Positions 30,441 through 38,929 of a stretch of DNA of 60,628 nucleotides are shown here, piece after piece. Position 1 is the stretch's first letter; every line of letters starts with the position of its first letter. A program made the position numbers and the translations under genes. The notes beneath the pieces were generated by a model. The model had not been told where the DNA came from. It saw nothing but the letters and a program-made list of their open reading frames with translations, and ran no database searches. Source of the stretch: CBFGWV01 sp965652545 (GTDB lineage: Bacteria; Pseudomonadota; Gammaproteobacteria; Competibacterales; Competibacteraceae); assembly GCA_965652545.1 (NCBI GenBank), contig CBFGWV010000005.1:1-60628 (forward strand), given 5' to 3'.

Positions 30441-30486
30441 CTTGTCTTCACGCCCCTGGTGCCCCGGCGCGGGCCGGGCACAGGTT

Positions 30487-30849
30487 TCAGGCGGCGGTCA
30501 GAGCGGCCTTGGCTTTTTCGGCCAAAGCGCTAAAGCCCACCTTATCGTGCACGGCCATGTCGGCCAGCACTTTGCGGTCGATCTCGATGGCTGCTTTCTT
30601 CAAGCCATTGATCATGCGGCTGTAGGACAAGCCGTTCAGATGGGCCGCGGCGTTGATACGCACGATCCACAGCGAGCGGAACTGACGCTTGCGCTGACGG
30701 CGATCGCGGTACGCATACTGCGCGGCCTTGGTGACGGCCTGCTTGGCAACACGAAAGACACGGCTGCGGGCACCGTAGTAGCCCTTGGCCTTGTCCATCA
30801 CCTTCTTGTGACGGGCGCGGGCGGTTACGCCACGCTTTACTCGGGACAT
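30487..30849 (-). CDS. rplT: 50S ribosomal protein L20
   Basis: A 120-residue basic protein starting MSRVKRGVTARARHKKV, the bL20 signature (KAKGYYGARSRVFRVAKQAV). It binds 23S rRNA early in 50S assembly, and in E. coli it also represses the rpmI-rplT message. It follows rpmI by 35 bases in the conserved infC-rpmI-rplT order. Confidence 0.98.
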   Translation of the reverse strand: MSRVKRGVTARARHKKVMDKAKGYYGARSRVFRVAKQAVTKAAQYAYRDRRQRKRQFRSLWIVRINAAAHLNGLSYSRMINGLKKAAIEIDRKVLADMAVHDKVGFSALAEKAKAALTAA

Positions 30850-30884
30850 CGTCGTACTCCTGTCAAATCGCTACCGCTACGCAC

Positions 30885-31082
30885 TCAGGCGTAGGGCATC
30901 ATCCGCCGGACCATTGGAACGTCGACCGCGGCCACCAGAGCCGGCTCGCCCAGTTGACGCTTCCGCTTGCTGCTCTTCTTGGTCAGGATATGACGGCGAT
31001 GCGACTGGATACGCTTGAACCCGCCAGACCCGGTGCGGCTGAACCGTTTGGCCGCACCGCGATTGGTTTTCAATTTAGGCAT
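30885..31082 (-). CDS. rpmI: 50S ribosomal protein L35
   Basis: A 65-residue basic bL35 protein, MPKLKTNRGAAKRFSRTGSG, with the usual KRKRQL segment. Small, cytoplasmic, 50S component. It lies between infC and rplT. Confidence 0.98.
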   Translation of the reverse strand: MPKLKTNRGAAKRFSRTGSGGFKRIQSHRRHILTKKSSKRKRQLGEPALVAAVDVPMVRRMMPYA

Positions 31083-31125
31083 TTTTGCTCACTCCGCATT
31101 CGTTGATTGTCACGAGGCGGCCGGA

Positions 31126-31650
31126 TCACTTGTTACGCTTGATCGGCGCGATCACCATGATCATCTGGCGTCCTTCCATCTTTGGACGCTGCTCCACGGT
31201 GCCGAGCTCCTTCAGGTCTTCCTCGACCCGTTGAAGCTGCTTCAACCCCAGTTCTTGGTGAGCCATCTCGCGACCGCGGAACCGCAGCGTGATCTTGGCC
31301 TTGTCACCTTCTGTCAGGAAACGTACCAGGTTGCGTAGTTTGACCTGGTAATCCCCTTCGTCCGTCCCTGGCCGGAATTTCACTTCTTTGACCTGGATCT
31401 GCTTCTGCTTCTTTCTCGCTTCGTTGGCCTTCTTGGCTTGTTCGAACTTGAACTTGCCATAGTCCATGATGCGGCAGACGGGCGGCCGTGCCGTCGGCGA
31501 GATTTCTACAAGATCTAGGCCTTGCTCTTCTGCCAGCTGCTTGGCCTGAAACAGGGAAACGATGCCAGCCTGCTCGCCTTCTGCGTCGATCAGACGGACT
31601 TCGCGCGCAGTGATGTCATCGTTGATCCGGGTATCGTCATTCTTAGCGAT
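31126..31650 (-). CDS. infC: Translation initiation factor IF-3, ATC start
   Basis: A 174-residue IF-3 with both domains. The N-terminal domain RINDDITAREVRLIDAEGEQ is found only by reading upstream of the first ATG at 31467. An in-frame TAG lies 18 bases upstream of ATC 31650, and no ATG, GTG or TTG occurs between it and residue 62, so ATC is the only plausible start; GGGAGGG sits seven bases before it. E. coli infC likewise uses a rare AUU start, the basis of IF-3 autoregulation. The start overlaps the end of thrS by 8 bases. Confidence 0.95.
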   Translation of the reverse strand: MAKNDDTRINDDITAREVRLIDAEGEQAGIVSLFQAKQLAEEQGLDLVEISPTARPPVCRIMDYGKFKFEQAKKANEARKKQKQIQVKEVKFRPGTDEGDYQVKLRNLVRFLTEGDKAKITLRFRGREMAHQELGLKQLQRVEEDLKELGTVEQRPKMEGRQMIMVIAPIKRNK

Positions 31651-33592
31651 TGTCCATCCCTCCCGCTATTTCAGAAACAGCACGGCCGCGCCTGGCGATC
31701 TCGGCGGACAGCAGCTCGACAAAGGCCTCCAATGTCATGCTGCCGAGGTCCTTACCGTTACGCGCACGCACGGCCACGGTATTCGATGCCACTTCGCGGT
31801 CGCCTGCGACCAGCAAATATGGCACACGTTGAAGCGTGTGCTCGCGGATTTTAAAGCCGATCTTTTCGTTCCTCAAGTCGCAACGCACCCGAATCCCCTG
31901 TTTCGCAAGGGACTTTTCGACTTGTTTCACATATTCGGCCTGATTATCGGTGATTCCCATGGCCACCACCTGCAGCGGGGCCAGCCAGGCGGGCAGCGCG
32001 CCGGCGTAGTGTTCGATGAGGATTCCGGTGAAGCGCTCGAGCGAGCCGAACAAGGCCCGGTGCAGCATCACCGGCCGCACTTTGCTGCCATCGTCGCTGA
32101 CGAAGGTCGCATCGAAGCGCTCGGGGAGGTTCAAATCCACCTGCAAGGTGCCGCACTGCCAGTCGCGGCCGATGGCATCGCGCAGGACGAACTCGAGCTT
32201 CGGCCCGTAGAAGGCACCCTCGCCCGGGTTGAGCGTGTACGCCAGGTCCATCGACTCCAGCGCACCCTTGAGCGCGCCTTCGAGCTTGTCCCACACCTCG
32301 TCGCTGCCGATGCGGTTCTCCGGTCGGTCGGAGAACTTGATCCGCACGTCGTCGAAGCCGAAGTCCTTGTAGATACTCAGGACCTGCTCGACCACGTCGC
32401 GGCATTCGCTCTCCATCTGCGCTTCGGTGCAGAAGACGTGGGCGTCGTCCTGGGTGAAATGACGCACCCGCATGAGCCCGTGCAACGCGCCCGAGGGCTC
32501 GTAGCGGTGCACCTTGCCGAACTCCGCCATGCGGACGGGCAAGTCGCGGTAGCTTTTCAGGCCGTGCTTGAACAGCGACACCGCGCCGGGGCAGTTCATC
32601 GGCTTCAAGGCGAAGACGCGCCCGTCCTCGGTCTCGGTGGTGAACATGTTCTCCCGATAATTGAACCAGTGACCGCTGATCTCCCACAGCGAACGGTCCA
32701 TCACATCGGGGGTGTTGACCTCGACATAGCCGGCGTCGAACTGGCGCTGGCGCATGTAGCCGATGAGCTGGTTGAACAGCGTCCAGCCCTTGGGGTGCCA
32801 GAACACCGCCCCGGGGGCGTCGTCCTGGAAGTGAAACAGGTCCAGCTCGCGGCCCAGGCGGCGATGGTCGCGCTTCTCAGCCTCCTCGAGCATGGTGAGA
32901 TAGGCGTCCTGATCCTCTTTCTTCGTCCAGGCGGTGCCGTAGATGCGCTGGAGCATCTCGTTCTTGGCATCGCCACGCCAGTAGGCGCCGGCGACCTTCA
33001 TCAACTTGAAGACCTTGAGCTTGCCGGTGGAGGGCACGTGCGGGCCACGGCACAGGTCCACGAAGCTGCCCTCACGGTACAGGCCGATCTGCTCGTCTGC
33101 CGGAATGGAGGCGATGATCTCGGCCTTGTAGTGCTCGCCCTGATCTTTGAAAAACTGCACGGCATCATCACGCTGCCACACTTCGCGGGTGATCGGCTCG
33201 TCCTTCTTGGCCAGCTCGCGCATGCGTGCTTCGATGGCCTCCAGGTCCTCGGGCGTAAACGGACGCTTGTAGGCGAAGTCGTAATAGAAGCCGTTCTCGA
33301 TGACCGGTCCGATGGTGACCTGGGCCTCGGGGTGCAGCTCCTTGACCGCGTAAGCCAGCAGGTGCGCGGTGGAATGGCGGATGACCTCGAGCCCCTCGGG
33401 GTCGCGGTCGGTGATGATGGCCAGTTGCGCGTTGTCGGTGATGGTGTAGCTGGTGTCCACCAGTTGCCCGTCGACCTTCCCGGCCAGGGCGGCACGGGCG
33501 AGACCGGCGCCGATATCCGCCGCGACATCGGCGACGGTCACCGGCGCGTCGTAGTGACGTTCAGATCCATCCGGCAAACGTATGACTGGCAT
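31643..33592 (-). CDS. thrS: Threonyl-tRNA synthetase
   Basis: A 649-residue class-II synthetase. Order: TGS domain (about 1-60), editing domain with zinc ligands in HSTAHLLAYAVKEL, catalytic core with motifs 2 and 3 (RYEPSGALHGLMRVRHFTQDD, LHRALFGSLERF), C-terminal anticodon-binding domain. ATG at 33592 follows GAGGG. It leads the conserved thrS-infC-rpmI-rplT cluster. A 703-residue antisense reading over it is rejected. Confidence 0.98.
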   Translation of the reverse strand: MPVIRLPDGSERHYDAPVTVADVAADIGAGLARAALAGKVDGQLVDTSYTITDNAQLAIITDRDPEGLEVIRHSTAHLLAYAVKELHPEAQVTIGPVIENGFYYDFAYKRPFTPEDLEAIEARMRELAKKDEPITREVWQRDDAVQFFKDQGEHYKAEIIASIPADEQIGLYREGSFVDLCRGPHVPSTGKLKVFKLMKVAGAYWRGDAKNEMLQRIYGTAWTKKEDQDAYLTMLEEAEKRDHRRLGRELDLFHFQDDAPGAVFWHPKGWTLFNQLIGYMRQRQFDAGYVEVNTPDVMDRSLWEISGHWFNYRENMFTTETEDGRVFALKPMNCPGAVSLFKHGLKSYRDLPVRMAEFGKVHRYEPSGALHGLMRVRHFTQDDAHVFCTEAQMESECRDVVEQVLSIYKDFGFDDVRIKFSDRPENRIGSDEVWDKLEGALKGALESMDLAYTLNPGEGAFYGPKLEFVLRDAIGRDWQCGTLQVDLNLPERFDATFVSDDGSKVRPVMLHRALFGSLERFTGILIEHYAGALPAWLAPLQVVAMGITDNQAEYVKQVEKSLAKQGIRVRCDLRNEKIGFKIREHTLQRVPYLLVAGDREVASNTVAVRARNGKDLGSMTLEAFVELLSAEIARRGRAVSEIAGGMDNR

Positions 33593-33629
33593 GGCACCCT
33601 CGTTCTACAGCTCGAACAAACAGACAAAA

Positions 33630-33654
33630 AAAAGTGCGGACTAGCCGCACTTTT
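33630..33654 (-). terminator. Intrinsic terminator after tRNA-Val(GAC)
   Basis: Stem AAAAGTGCGG/CCGCACTTTT with a 5-base loop, followed on the minus strand by T-runs, between the tRNA and thrS. Confidence 0.85.
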
Positions 33655-33763
33655 CTCGAAACCACACGAATAAAAGCCGAACCAGCCCCGTCAGTGACTG
33701 CCTTGGGTAGTTCGGTTCGTACGCATGGTTTCCTCGTATGTGTCGATTGCCCGATAAGGACTT

Positions 33764-33840
33764 TGGTAGGCACGATTGGACTCGAACCAACGACCCCCAC
33801 CATGTCAAGGTGGTGCTCTAACCAACTGAGCTACGCGCCT
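33764..33840 (-). tRNA. tRNA-Val, anticodon GAC
   Basis: A 77-base cloverleaf on the minus strand: acceptor AGGCGCG/CGTGCCT, anticodon stem CCACC/GGTGG around TTGACAT (anticodon GAC, codon GUC), T loop TTCGAGT and encoded CCA. Confidence 0.94.
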
Positions 33841-33857
33841 CCAGATTCGAGCCGCGT

Positions 33858-33886
33858 AAGTTACCGGAAGCCCCCGGGGTTGGCAA
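33858..33886 (-). promoter_or_regulatory. Sigma-70 promoter for tRNA-Val(GAC)
   Basis: On the minus strand TTGCCA (33881-33886) and TAACTT (33858-33863) are 17 bases apart, ending 17 bases before the tRNA 5' end. Confidence 0.65.
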
Positions 33887-33993
33887 GCATCCCGGTGAAA
33901 GAAACTTCGTGGCGGTGAACCCGCATAGGCGGGACAGGACACTCGCGACACTGTATATAAGAACGCTTCCCGCCCTCGTCGAGTCGACATCCG

Positions 33994-34632
33994 TTGTCCA
34001 CCCTGTGCACCACCTCCGGCCCCCGCGATGGGGACGTGTACGACGATATCGCCAATGCCTTGTTCGACACCGGTTACATCATCCTTCCAGGCGCACTGCC
34101 CGCCGGGTTGGTCGATGCACTGTTCGTGCACTTCAAGTCGCTGGATGAGGACGAGTTCCGCCCCGCCGGCGTGGGCCGCGAGGCCGCCCATCGCATCAAC
34201 CCGTTCATCCGCAGGGACGAGATCCGCTGGATTCGCGGCGAGCACCCGGCCACGGCCGACTACCTCGCATGGATGGAAGGCCTGCGGCTGGGCTTGAACC
34301 GACGCTTGTTCATGGGTCTGTTCGAGTACGAGTGCCACTACGCCCACTACCCGCGCGGGGCGTATTACAAGAAGCACCTTGATGCCTTCAAGGGCGGTGC
34401 AAGCCGTCTGGTGACGACCGTGTTGTATCTCAACCCCGCCTGGGGCCCAAACGACGGCGGCGAACTCGTGCTCTATGCCGAGGACGGCGAGCAAGTCCTT
34501 GAAACGGTGGCGCCGCAGTACGGCTCGCTGGTGGTTTTCCTCAGCGAGTGTTTCCCGCACGAGGTGCGCAAGGCACATCGGGCGCGCTTCAGCCTCAGCG
34601 GCTGGTTCCGGGTCAATGGTGGGCTGCCCTGA
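33994..34632 (+). CDS. 2OG-Fe(II) oxygenase, prolyl-4-hydroxylase-like
   Basis: A 212-residue jelly-roll dioxygenase. The iron triad is visible as HLD (in YYKKHLDAF) and the distal His (CFPHEV), with the 2-oxoglutarate arginine in RARFSLSGWF. The substrate is unknown. The start is uncertain: TTG 33994 or GTG 34036 (no in-frame ATG early), both with weak ribosome sites. It is followed after 61 bases by the TRAP binding protein gene on the same strand. Confidence 0.83.
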   Translation: MSTLCTTSGPRDGDVYDDIANALFDTGYIILPGALPAGLVDALFVHFKSLDEDEFRPAGVGREAAHRINPFIRRDEIRWIRGEHPATADYLAWMEGLRLGLNRRLFMGLFEYECHYAHYPRGAYYKKHLDAFKGGASRLVTTVLYLNPAWGPNDGGELVLYAEDGEQVLETVAPQYGSLVVFLSECFPHEVRKAHRARFSLSGWFRVNGGLP

Positions 34633-34693
34633 AGCGCTGGTCGCATTCCATTCGCTTCCGTACACTCAATAGGATCAAAACGGGAGGACGAGT

Positions 34694-35650
34694 ATGAGAC
34701 TAGCAGCCCTGACGGCCGCCGCACTGGCCGCCATTACCGTAGTCGCCGCACCCGCCGGCGCGGAAACCCGCGTCACCTACAAGTCTGCGAAAAGCGCCAC
34801 GTCCTACTACCAGATGGGTGTCGAGATCGCCGAGGCGATCAAGGCGGGCACCGACGGCGAGATCATCGTTACCCTGGAGGAGAGCCAGGGCTCGGTCCAG
34901 AATGTAATGGAAGCCGCCGTCCGCCAGGGCAACTACGTCTTCACCACCCCGCCGGCCCTGGTCAGCAGCGCCCAGCAAGGCAAAGCGATGTTCGAGGGTA
35001 AGGAAAACCCGGCTTTCGATGAGATCCGCGCCTTGTTTCCCATCCCCTCGCTGACCATGCACTTCGTCTTTCGTGAGGATACCGGGGTACGAAGCTTCGA
35101 CGATCTCGACGGGCAGAGCCTGCTTATCGGCAAAGGCTCCTTCGGCGCCACCGAGGGCGAGAAGTACGTCGAACTCTTCAATCTGGCGGACAAAATCACC
35201 CTGGCCGACGCCGAACTCGGCGCCGCCGTCGATGCCCTGAAGAACCGGCAGATCGACGGTTTCGTCACCGCCGGCTCCTATCCGGCGCCCAATGTCATCG
35301 AGGCCGCCGCCGGCACCGGTATCTCTCTGGTCTCCATGACCGACGAGCAAGTCGCACAGACCAAGCGCACGCGGATCGTGATCCCCGCAGGCACGTATGC
35401 CGGTGTCGACACCGACACGGTGACCACCTCTCTGCCCGTGGTCGCCTACACGACCACGCAGATGAGCGACGACACGGCGTACCAGCTCACCAAAACGTTC
35501 TGGGAGCAGAAGGCGGCGCTCGGCGAGACATCGCCCTGGTGGAAGGCGGTATCGCCCGAGCTGCTGGAAAACGTCCAAGGCAAGATCCATCCCGGCGCAC
35601 TGAAATACTACGACGAGGCCGGCGTAGCGGTACCTGACGACGCCCGTTGA
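34694..35650 (+). CDS. TAXI-family TRAP transporter solute-binding protein
   Basis: A 318-residue periplasmic protein with a clear signal peptide (cleavage after APAGA, about residue 23) and GGGAGGA before the ATG. The TAXI-type binding fold begins RVTYKSAKSATSYYQMG. It should deliver its ligand to the fused permease encoded next. Ligand unknown; characterised relatives bind amino or dicarboxylic acids. Confidence 0.9.
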   Translation: MRLAALTAAALAAITVVAAPAGAETRVTYKSAKSATSYYQMGVEIAEAIKAGTDGEIIVTLEESQGSVQNVMEAAVRQGNYVFTTPPALVSSAQQGKAMFEGKENPAFDEIRALFPIPSLTMHFVFREDTGVRSFDDLDGQSLLIGKGSFGATEGEKYVELFNLADKITLADAELGAAVDALKNRQIDGFVTAGSYPAPNVIEAAAGTGISLVSMTDEQVAQTKRTRIVIPAGTYAGVDTDTVTTSLPVVAYTTTQMSDDTAYQLTKTFWEQKAALGETSPWWKAVSPELLENVQGKIHPGALKYYDEAGVAVPDDAR

Positions 35651-35660
35651 GCCGGCGCCC

Positions 35661-37418
35661 ATGCGCGGGTTTTGGTGCGCGCTGGGCGCGCTGTCGATTG
35701 CGTTCCATCTGGGGCTGATCTTCACCGGGCTCACACCGGCGATGGTCAGCCGCCCCTTGCACATGGCCCTCGCCCTGCCCTGGGCGCTGGTGTTCATTGC
35801 CCGCACCCGCCTGCAACGCCTAAGCGGCGGGGTGCTGACTGTCGTGGGGCTGGCGATCTGCGGGTATATCGCCTTCAACCACGATGCCCTGGCCGATCAG
35901 TACGGCTATCTGAAGCCGGGGGCGCAGGTCGTCATGGCTTTCGCCCTGATCGGCATCGTGTTGGAGATGGCCCGCCGCAGCATCGGCTGGCCGTTGCCGC
36001 TGGTCGCGGCCACGGCGCTGGCCTACGGCCTGCTCGGCCAGCACCTGCCGGGGGAGTTCGGTCATCCGGGCATGCCGGTGCAGAGCTTTCTCGGGACATT
36101 GGTGATCGCCGAGGGCGGCTTGTGGGGCTCGCTCACCGCCGTGTCGGTGAACATCGTGGCGATCTTCGTCATCTTCGGCGCCGTGCTCAACGCGGGCGAG
36201 GCCGGTCAGGGGTTCATGAACCTGGCCACGGCGGCCGCCGGTCAGCTCAAAGGCGGTGCGGCCAAGGTCTCGGTGTTGTCATCGGCCTTGTTCGGGTCCA
36301 TCTCAGGCTCGGCCTCGGCCAATGTCGCCTCCACCGGCGCCATCACCCTGCCGGCCATGACCCGGCTGGGCTACCCCAAGTCACTCGCCGGTGCCGTGGA
36401 GGCGGTGGCCTCCTCCGGTGGCCAGATCATGCCGCCGTTGATGGGCGCGGGTGCGTTCGTCATGGTGGAACTGACCGGTACGCCATACACGCAGATCATG
36501 GCCGCCGCCCTGTTGCCGGCCTTGCTGTACTTTCTTACCGTGTGGGTCGGGATCAATGCCTTCGCCCACCGCTATGATCTCAAGGGCTTGTCGGCCGACA
36601 CGCGGCCGCCGATTCGCACGGTGGTCGTGACATCGCTGTTCTTTGCCGTGCCGTTCATCGTGCTGCTGGAGCGCATGTTCAACGGCGGCTACACGCCGCA
36701 GTACGCCGCCTGCGTGGCCATCGTGGCCGGTCTCGCGCTGTTGTTCCTCGATGCCCGGTTGACCTGGTCGTGGCAGCGCAGTGGTCAGCGCCTGCAAGAG
36801 GCCGCCATCGGTGCCGGTCGGCAGATCGCGATGATCGCCTCCATCATCCTCTGCGCCAGCATTGTCATCGGTGTCTTGGGCCTCACCGGGCTGGGGGTGA
36901 AGATCACCTCGTTGATTCTCTCGGGTGCCGGTGAGGCGTTGTGGCCGGCCCTGCTGCTGACGGCGCTGGCCTGCTTGATCCTTGGCATGGAGGTGCCCAC
37001 GACAGCCGCTTATGTCATCTGCGTGTCGGTGGCCGGGCCGGCCTTGATTCAATTGGGGCTGGAGCCCTTGATCGCGCACTTGTTCGTGTTCTGGTTCGCC
37101 CTGCTGTCGACCATCACCCCACCGGTTTGCGGGGCAGTGTTCGTCGCGGCGGGTATGGTGGACGAGAACTGGCTGAAGGTGGCGGGGTCCGCCATGCTGC
37201 TGGGCGTGGGGTTGTACCTGGTACCTCTGGGGATGATCGCCAACCCGCTGTTGATCGAGCTGAGCGATCAGCCGCTGGCAGCGCTGGCCATGTTCGTCAA
37301 GCTGGCAGTGGGCTTGTCTGCGGTCTCCTACGGCACCATCGCGCCGCGGGCGGCGGCGTTGAGAATCGGCTTGGTTGCCGTGGGGCTGGCGGTTTTGTTC
37401 GTGCCGTCGGGGTTGTAG
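35661..37418 (+). CDS. TRAP transporter fused permease (DctQ-DctM type)
   Basis: A 585-residue polytopic membrane protein. The first about 140 residues correspond to the small-subunit region, the rest to the large DctM subunit (GSISGSASANVASTGAITLP, repeated later as LILGMEVPTTAAYVI). It is ion-gradient-driven and paired with the TAXI binding protein 10 bases upstream. No terminator is visible; a REP element follows. Confidence 0.9.
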   Translation: MRGFWCALGALSIAFHLGLIFTGLTPAMVSRPLHMALALPWALVFIARTRLQRLSGGVLTVVGLAICGYIAFNHDALADQYGYLKPGAQVVMAFALIGIVLEMARRSIGWPLPLVAATALAYGLLGQHLPGEFGHPGMPVQSFLGTLVIAEGGLWGSLTAVSVNIVAIFVIFGAVLNAGEAGQGFMNLATAAAGQLKGGAAKVSVLSSALFGSISGSASANVASTGAITLPAMTRLGYPKSLAGAVEAVASSGGQIMPPLMGAGAFVMVELTGTPYTQIMAAALLPALLYFLTVWVGINAFAHRYDLKGLSADTRPPIRTVVVTSLFFAVPFIVLLERMFNGGYTPQYAACVAIVAGLALLFLDARLTWSWQRSGQRLQEAAIGAGRQIAMIASIILCASIVIGVLGLTGLGVKITSLILSGAGEALWPALLLTALACLILGMEVPTTAAYVICVSVAGPALIQLGLEPLIAHLFVFWFALLSTITPPVCGAVFVAAGMVDENWLKVAGSAMLLGVGLYLVPLGMIANPLLIELSDQPLAALAMFVKLAVGLSAVSYGTIAPRAAALRIGLVAVGLAVLFVPSGL

Positions 37419-37759
37419 GGGCACCACGTCAGCATAGGTGCCGACCTCAGCAATCGCGCTGAGGGCAGCGCTCCTACGGGTGCCCGGGTTCAGGATCCAA
37501 TGCGGCCCTCGTTGACCGCCGTGCTGGACGATTGGCCTTGGGCTGGCCTCCTGCAGATGCCCTGGCTCGGGGCCCGATGCCGGCAACCGTAGGAGCCCTG
37601 CCCTCAGGGCGATTGCCCGGTGCGGCGCCAATATCCAGAATCCGGTGCCAAAATCAGTGCGCGCCACGAGGCATCGCACCACGCGGTAGGGGGGACGCCT
37701 GGATTAGACTGCCTTGGCGGGCGAGGATCAGCGGATCACGCTACTTCGGGTCCGCCGAA
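37419..37759. other. Non-coding convergent intergenic stretch
   Basis: Between the 3' ends of the TRAP permease and the aminotransferase genes. It contains REP-like units at 37450-37476 and 37589-37618. No gene or strong terminator seen. Confidence 0.6.
37450..37618. repeat. REP-like inverted pair (second family)
   Basis: The right unit at 37589-37618 is identical over 30 bases to that at 26327-26356. The left unit (37450-37476) is an inverted, diverged copy (GCAATCGCGCTGAGGGCAGC). Spacing is similar to the 26 kb element. Confidence 0.8.
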
Positions 37760-38929
37760 TCAGGCCGCTTCGGCGAGGGCTTGCGACAGCCGCTCCACGG
37801 CGATCTCCAAATTTGCCAGGGAGTTCGTGTAGGCAAAGCGCACATGCTCGTGCGAGCGGTGACTGCCGAAATCCAGGCCCGGCGTGAACGCCACGCCGGT
37901 GCGCTCGAGCAGGTCGACGCAAAACGGCTGACTGTCGTCGGTGAAGGCGGTGCAGTCGGCGTAGATGTAGAACGCGCCCTCCGGCGTCACCGGTACACCG
38001 AACCCCAACTGCCGTAACGCCGGCAATAGAAAATCGCGCCGTGCCTGAAAGGCCTCGCGCCGCTGCTCGCAGATCTCCAGCGCCGCGGGGCTGAAGGCGG
38101 CGACCGCGGCGTACTGGGCGATCGACGGGGCTGAGATGAAGATGTTCTGGGCCAGGATCTCCGCCGGCCGTGCATACTCCGGCGGCACCACGAGCCAACC
38201 CAACCGCCAGCCGGTCATGCCGAAGTACTTGGAAAAACTGTTGACCACGAACACGTCGTCGCCCAGCGACAAGGCCGTGCTCTCCGGCGTGTCGTACAGC
38301 AGACCGTGGTAGATCTCATCGACGATCAACCCGCCGCCCTGGCGGTTGACGGTGTCACGGATGGCCGCGAGTTCGGCCTCCGGCACCACGGTGCCTGTGG
38401 GGTTGGACGGGGACGACAACAGCACCGCGCGGGTCTCTGCCGTCCAATGCTGCGCGACCAGGGCCGCGGTGAGCTGGTAATGCGTTGCCGGCCCGACGGG
38501 AATGCCCACCGGCTCGCCGCCGGCCAGCGTGACGAAGTGACGGTTACAAGGGTAGCCGGGGTCGGTCAGCAGCACGCGGCTGCCCGGGTCCAGCAGCAGG
38601 CTGGCTACCAATTGCAGTGCACCGGTCGCCCCCGGGGTGATGAAGATGCGCTGAGGGTCCACATCGACGCCGTAGCGGTCGGCATAGAAGCGGGCGATGG
38701 CCTCGCGCAGCGGCGGAATACCGCGCGCGACCGTGTAGCGGGTGCGCCCGGCATCCAGTGCCTCGTGACCGGCCGCCAGAATCGGGCCGCAGGTGGTGAA
38801 GTCCGGCTCGCCCACCTCCATGTGGATGACGGAGCGGCCCGCCGCCTCCAGTTCGGCGGCGCGGGCCAGCACTTCCATCACGTGAAACGGTGAAACCCTG
38901 GCGACGCGCCGGGCCAGGGGGGCCGTCAC
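37760..38929 (-). CDS. Pyridoxal-phosphate-dependent aminotransferase, class I/II
   Basis: A 389-residue fold-type I aminotransferase. The PLP lysine is in SFSKYFGMTGWRLGW, with the Asn/Asp pair in SSPSNPTGT and IVDEIYHGL. It resembles alanine/aspartate-type transaminases. The start is GTG at 38929, which overlaps the pilU stop (GTGA); a longer in-frame reading lies inside pilU. Coupling to pilU is probably positional only. Confidence 0.9.
   Translation of the reverse strand: MTAPLARRVARVSPFHVMEVLARAAELEAAGRSVIHMEVGEPDFTTCGPILAAGHEALDAGRTRYTVARGIPPLREAIARFYADRYGVDVDPQRIFITPGATGALQLVASLLLDPGSRVLLTDPGYPCNRHFVTLAGGEPVGIPVGPATHYQLTAALVAQHWTAETRAVLLSSPSNPTGTVVPEAELAAIRDTVNRQGGGLIVDEIYHGLLYDTPESTALSLGDDVFVVNSFSKYFGMTGWRLGWLVVPPEYARPAEILAQNIFISAPSIAQYAAVAAFSPAALEICEQRREAFQARRDFLLPALRQLGFGVPVTPEGAFYIYADCTAFTDDSQPFCVDLLERTGVAFTPGLDFGSHRSHEHVRFAYTNSLANLEIAVERLSQALAEAA

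Noticed and set aside
30396..30450. A Phe-rich leader peptide (SFPFFLTAW) before pheS, like PheM
   Set aside because: The Phe codons are simply the T-tract of the terminator read in one frame, and the Phe codons lie after, not before, the hairpin; no convincing ribosome site.
31562..33673. A 703-codon reading frame opposite thrS and infC
   Set aside because: Same artefact: composition is skewed and it covers two certain genes on the other strand.
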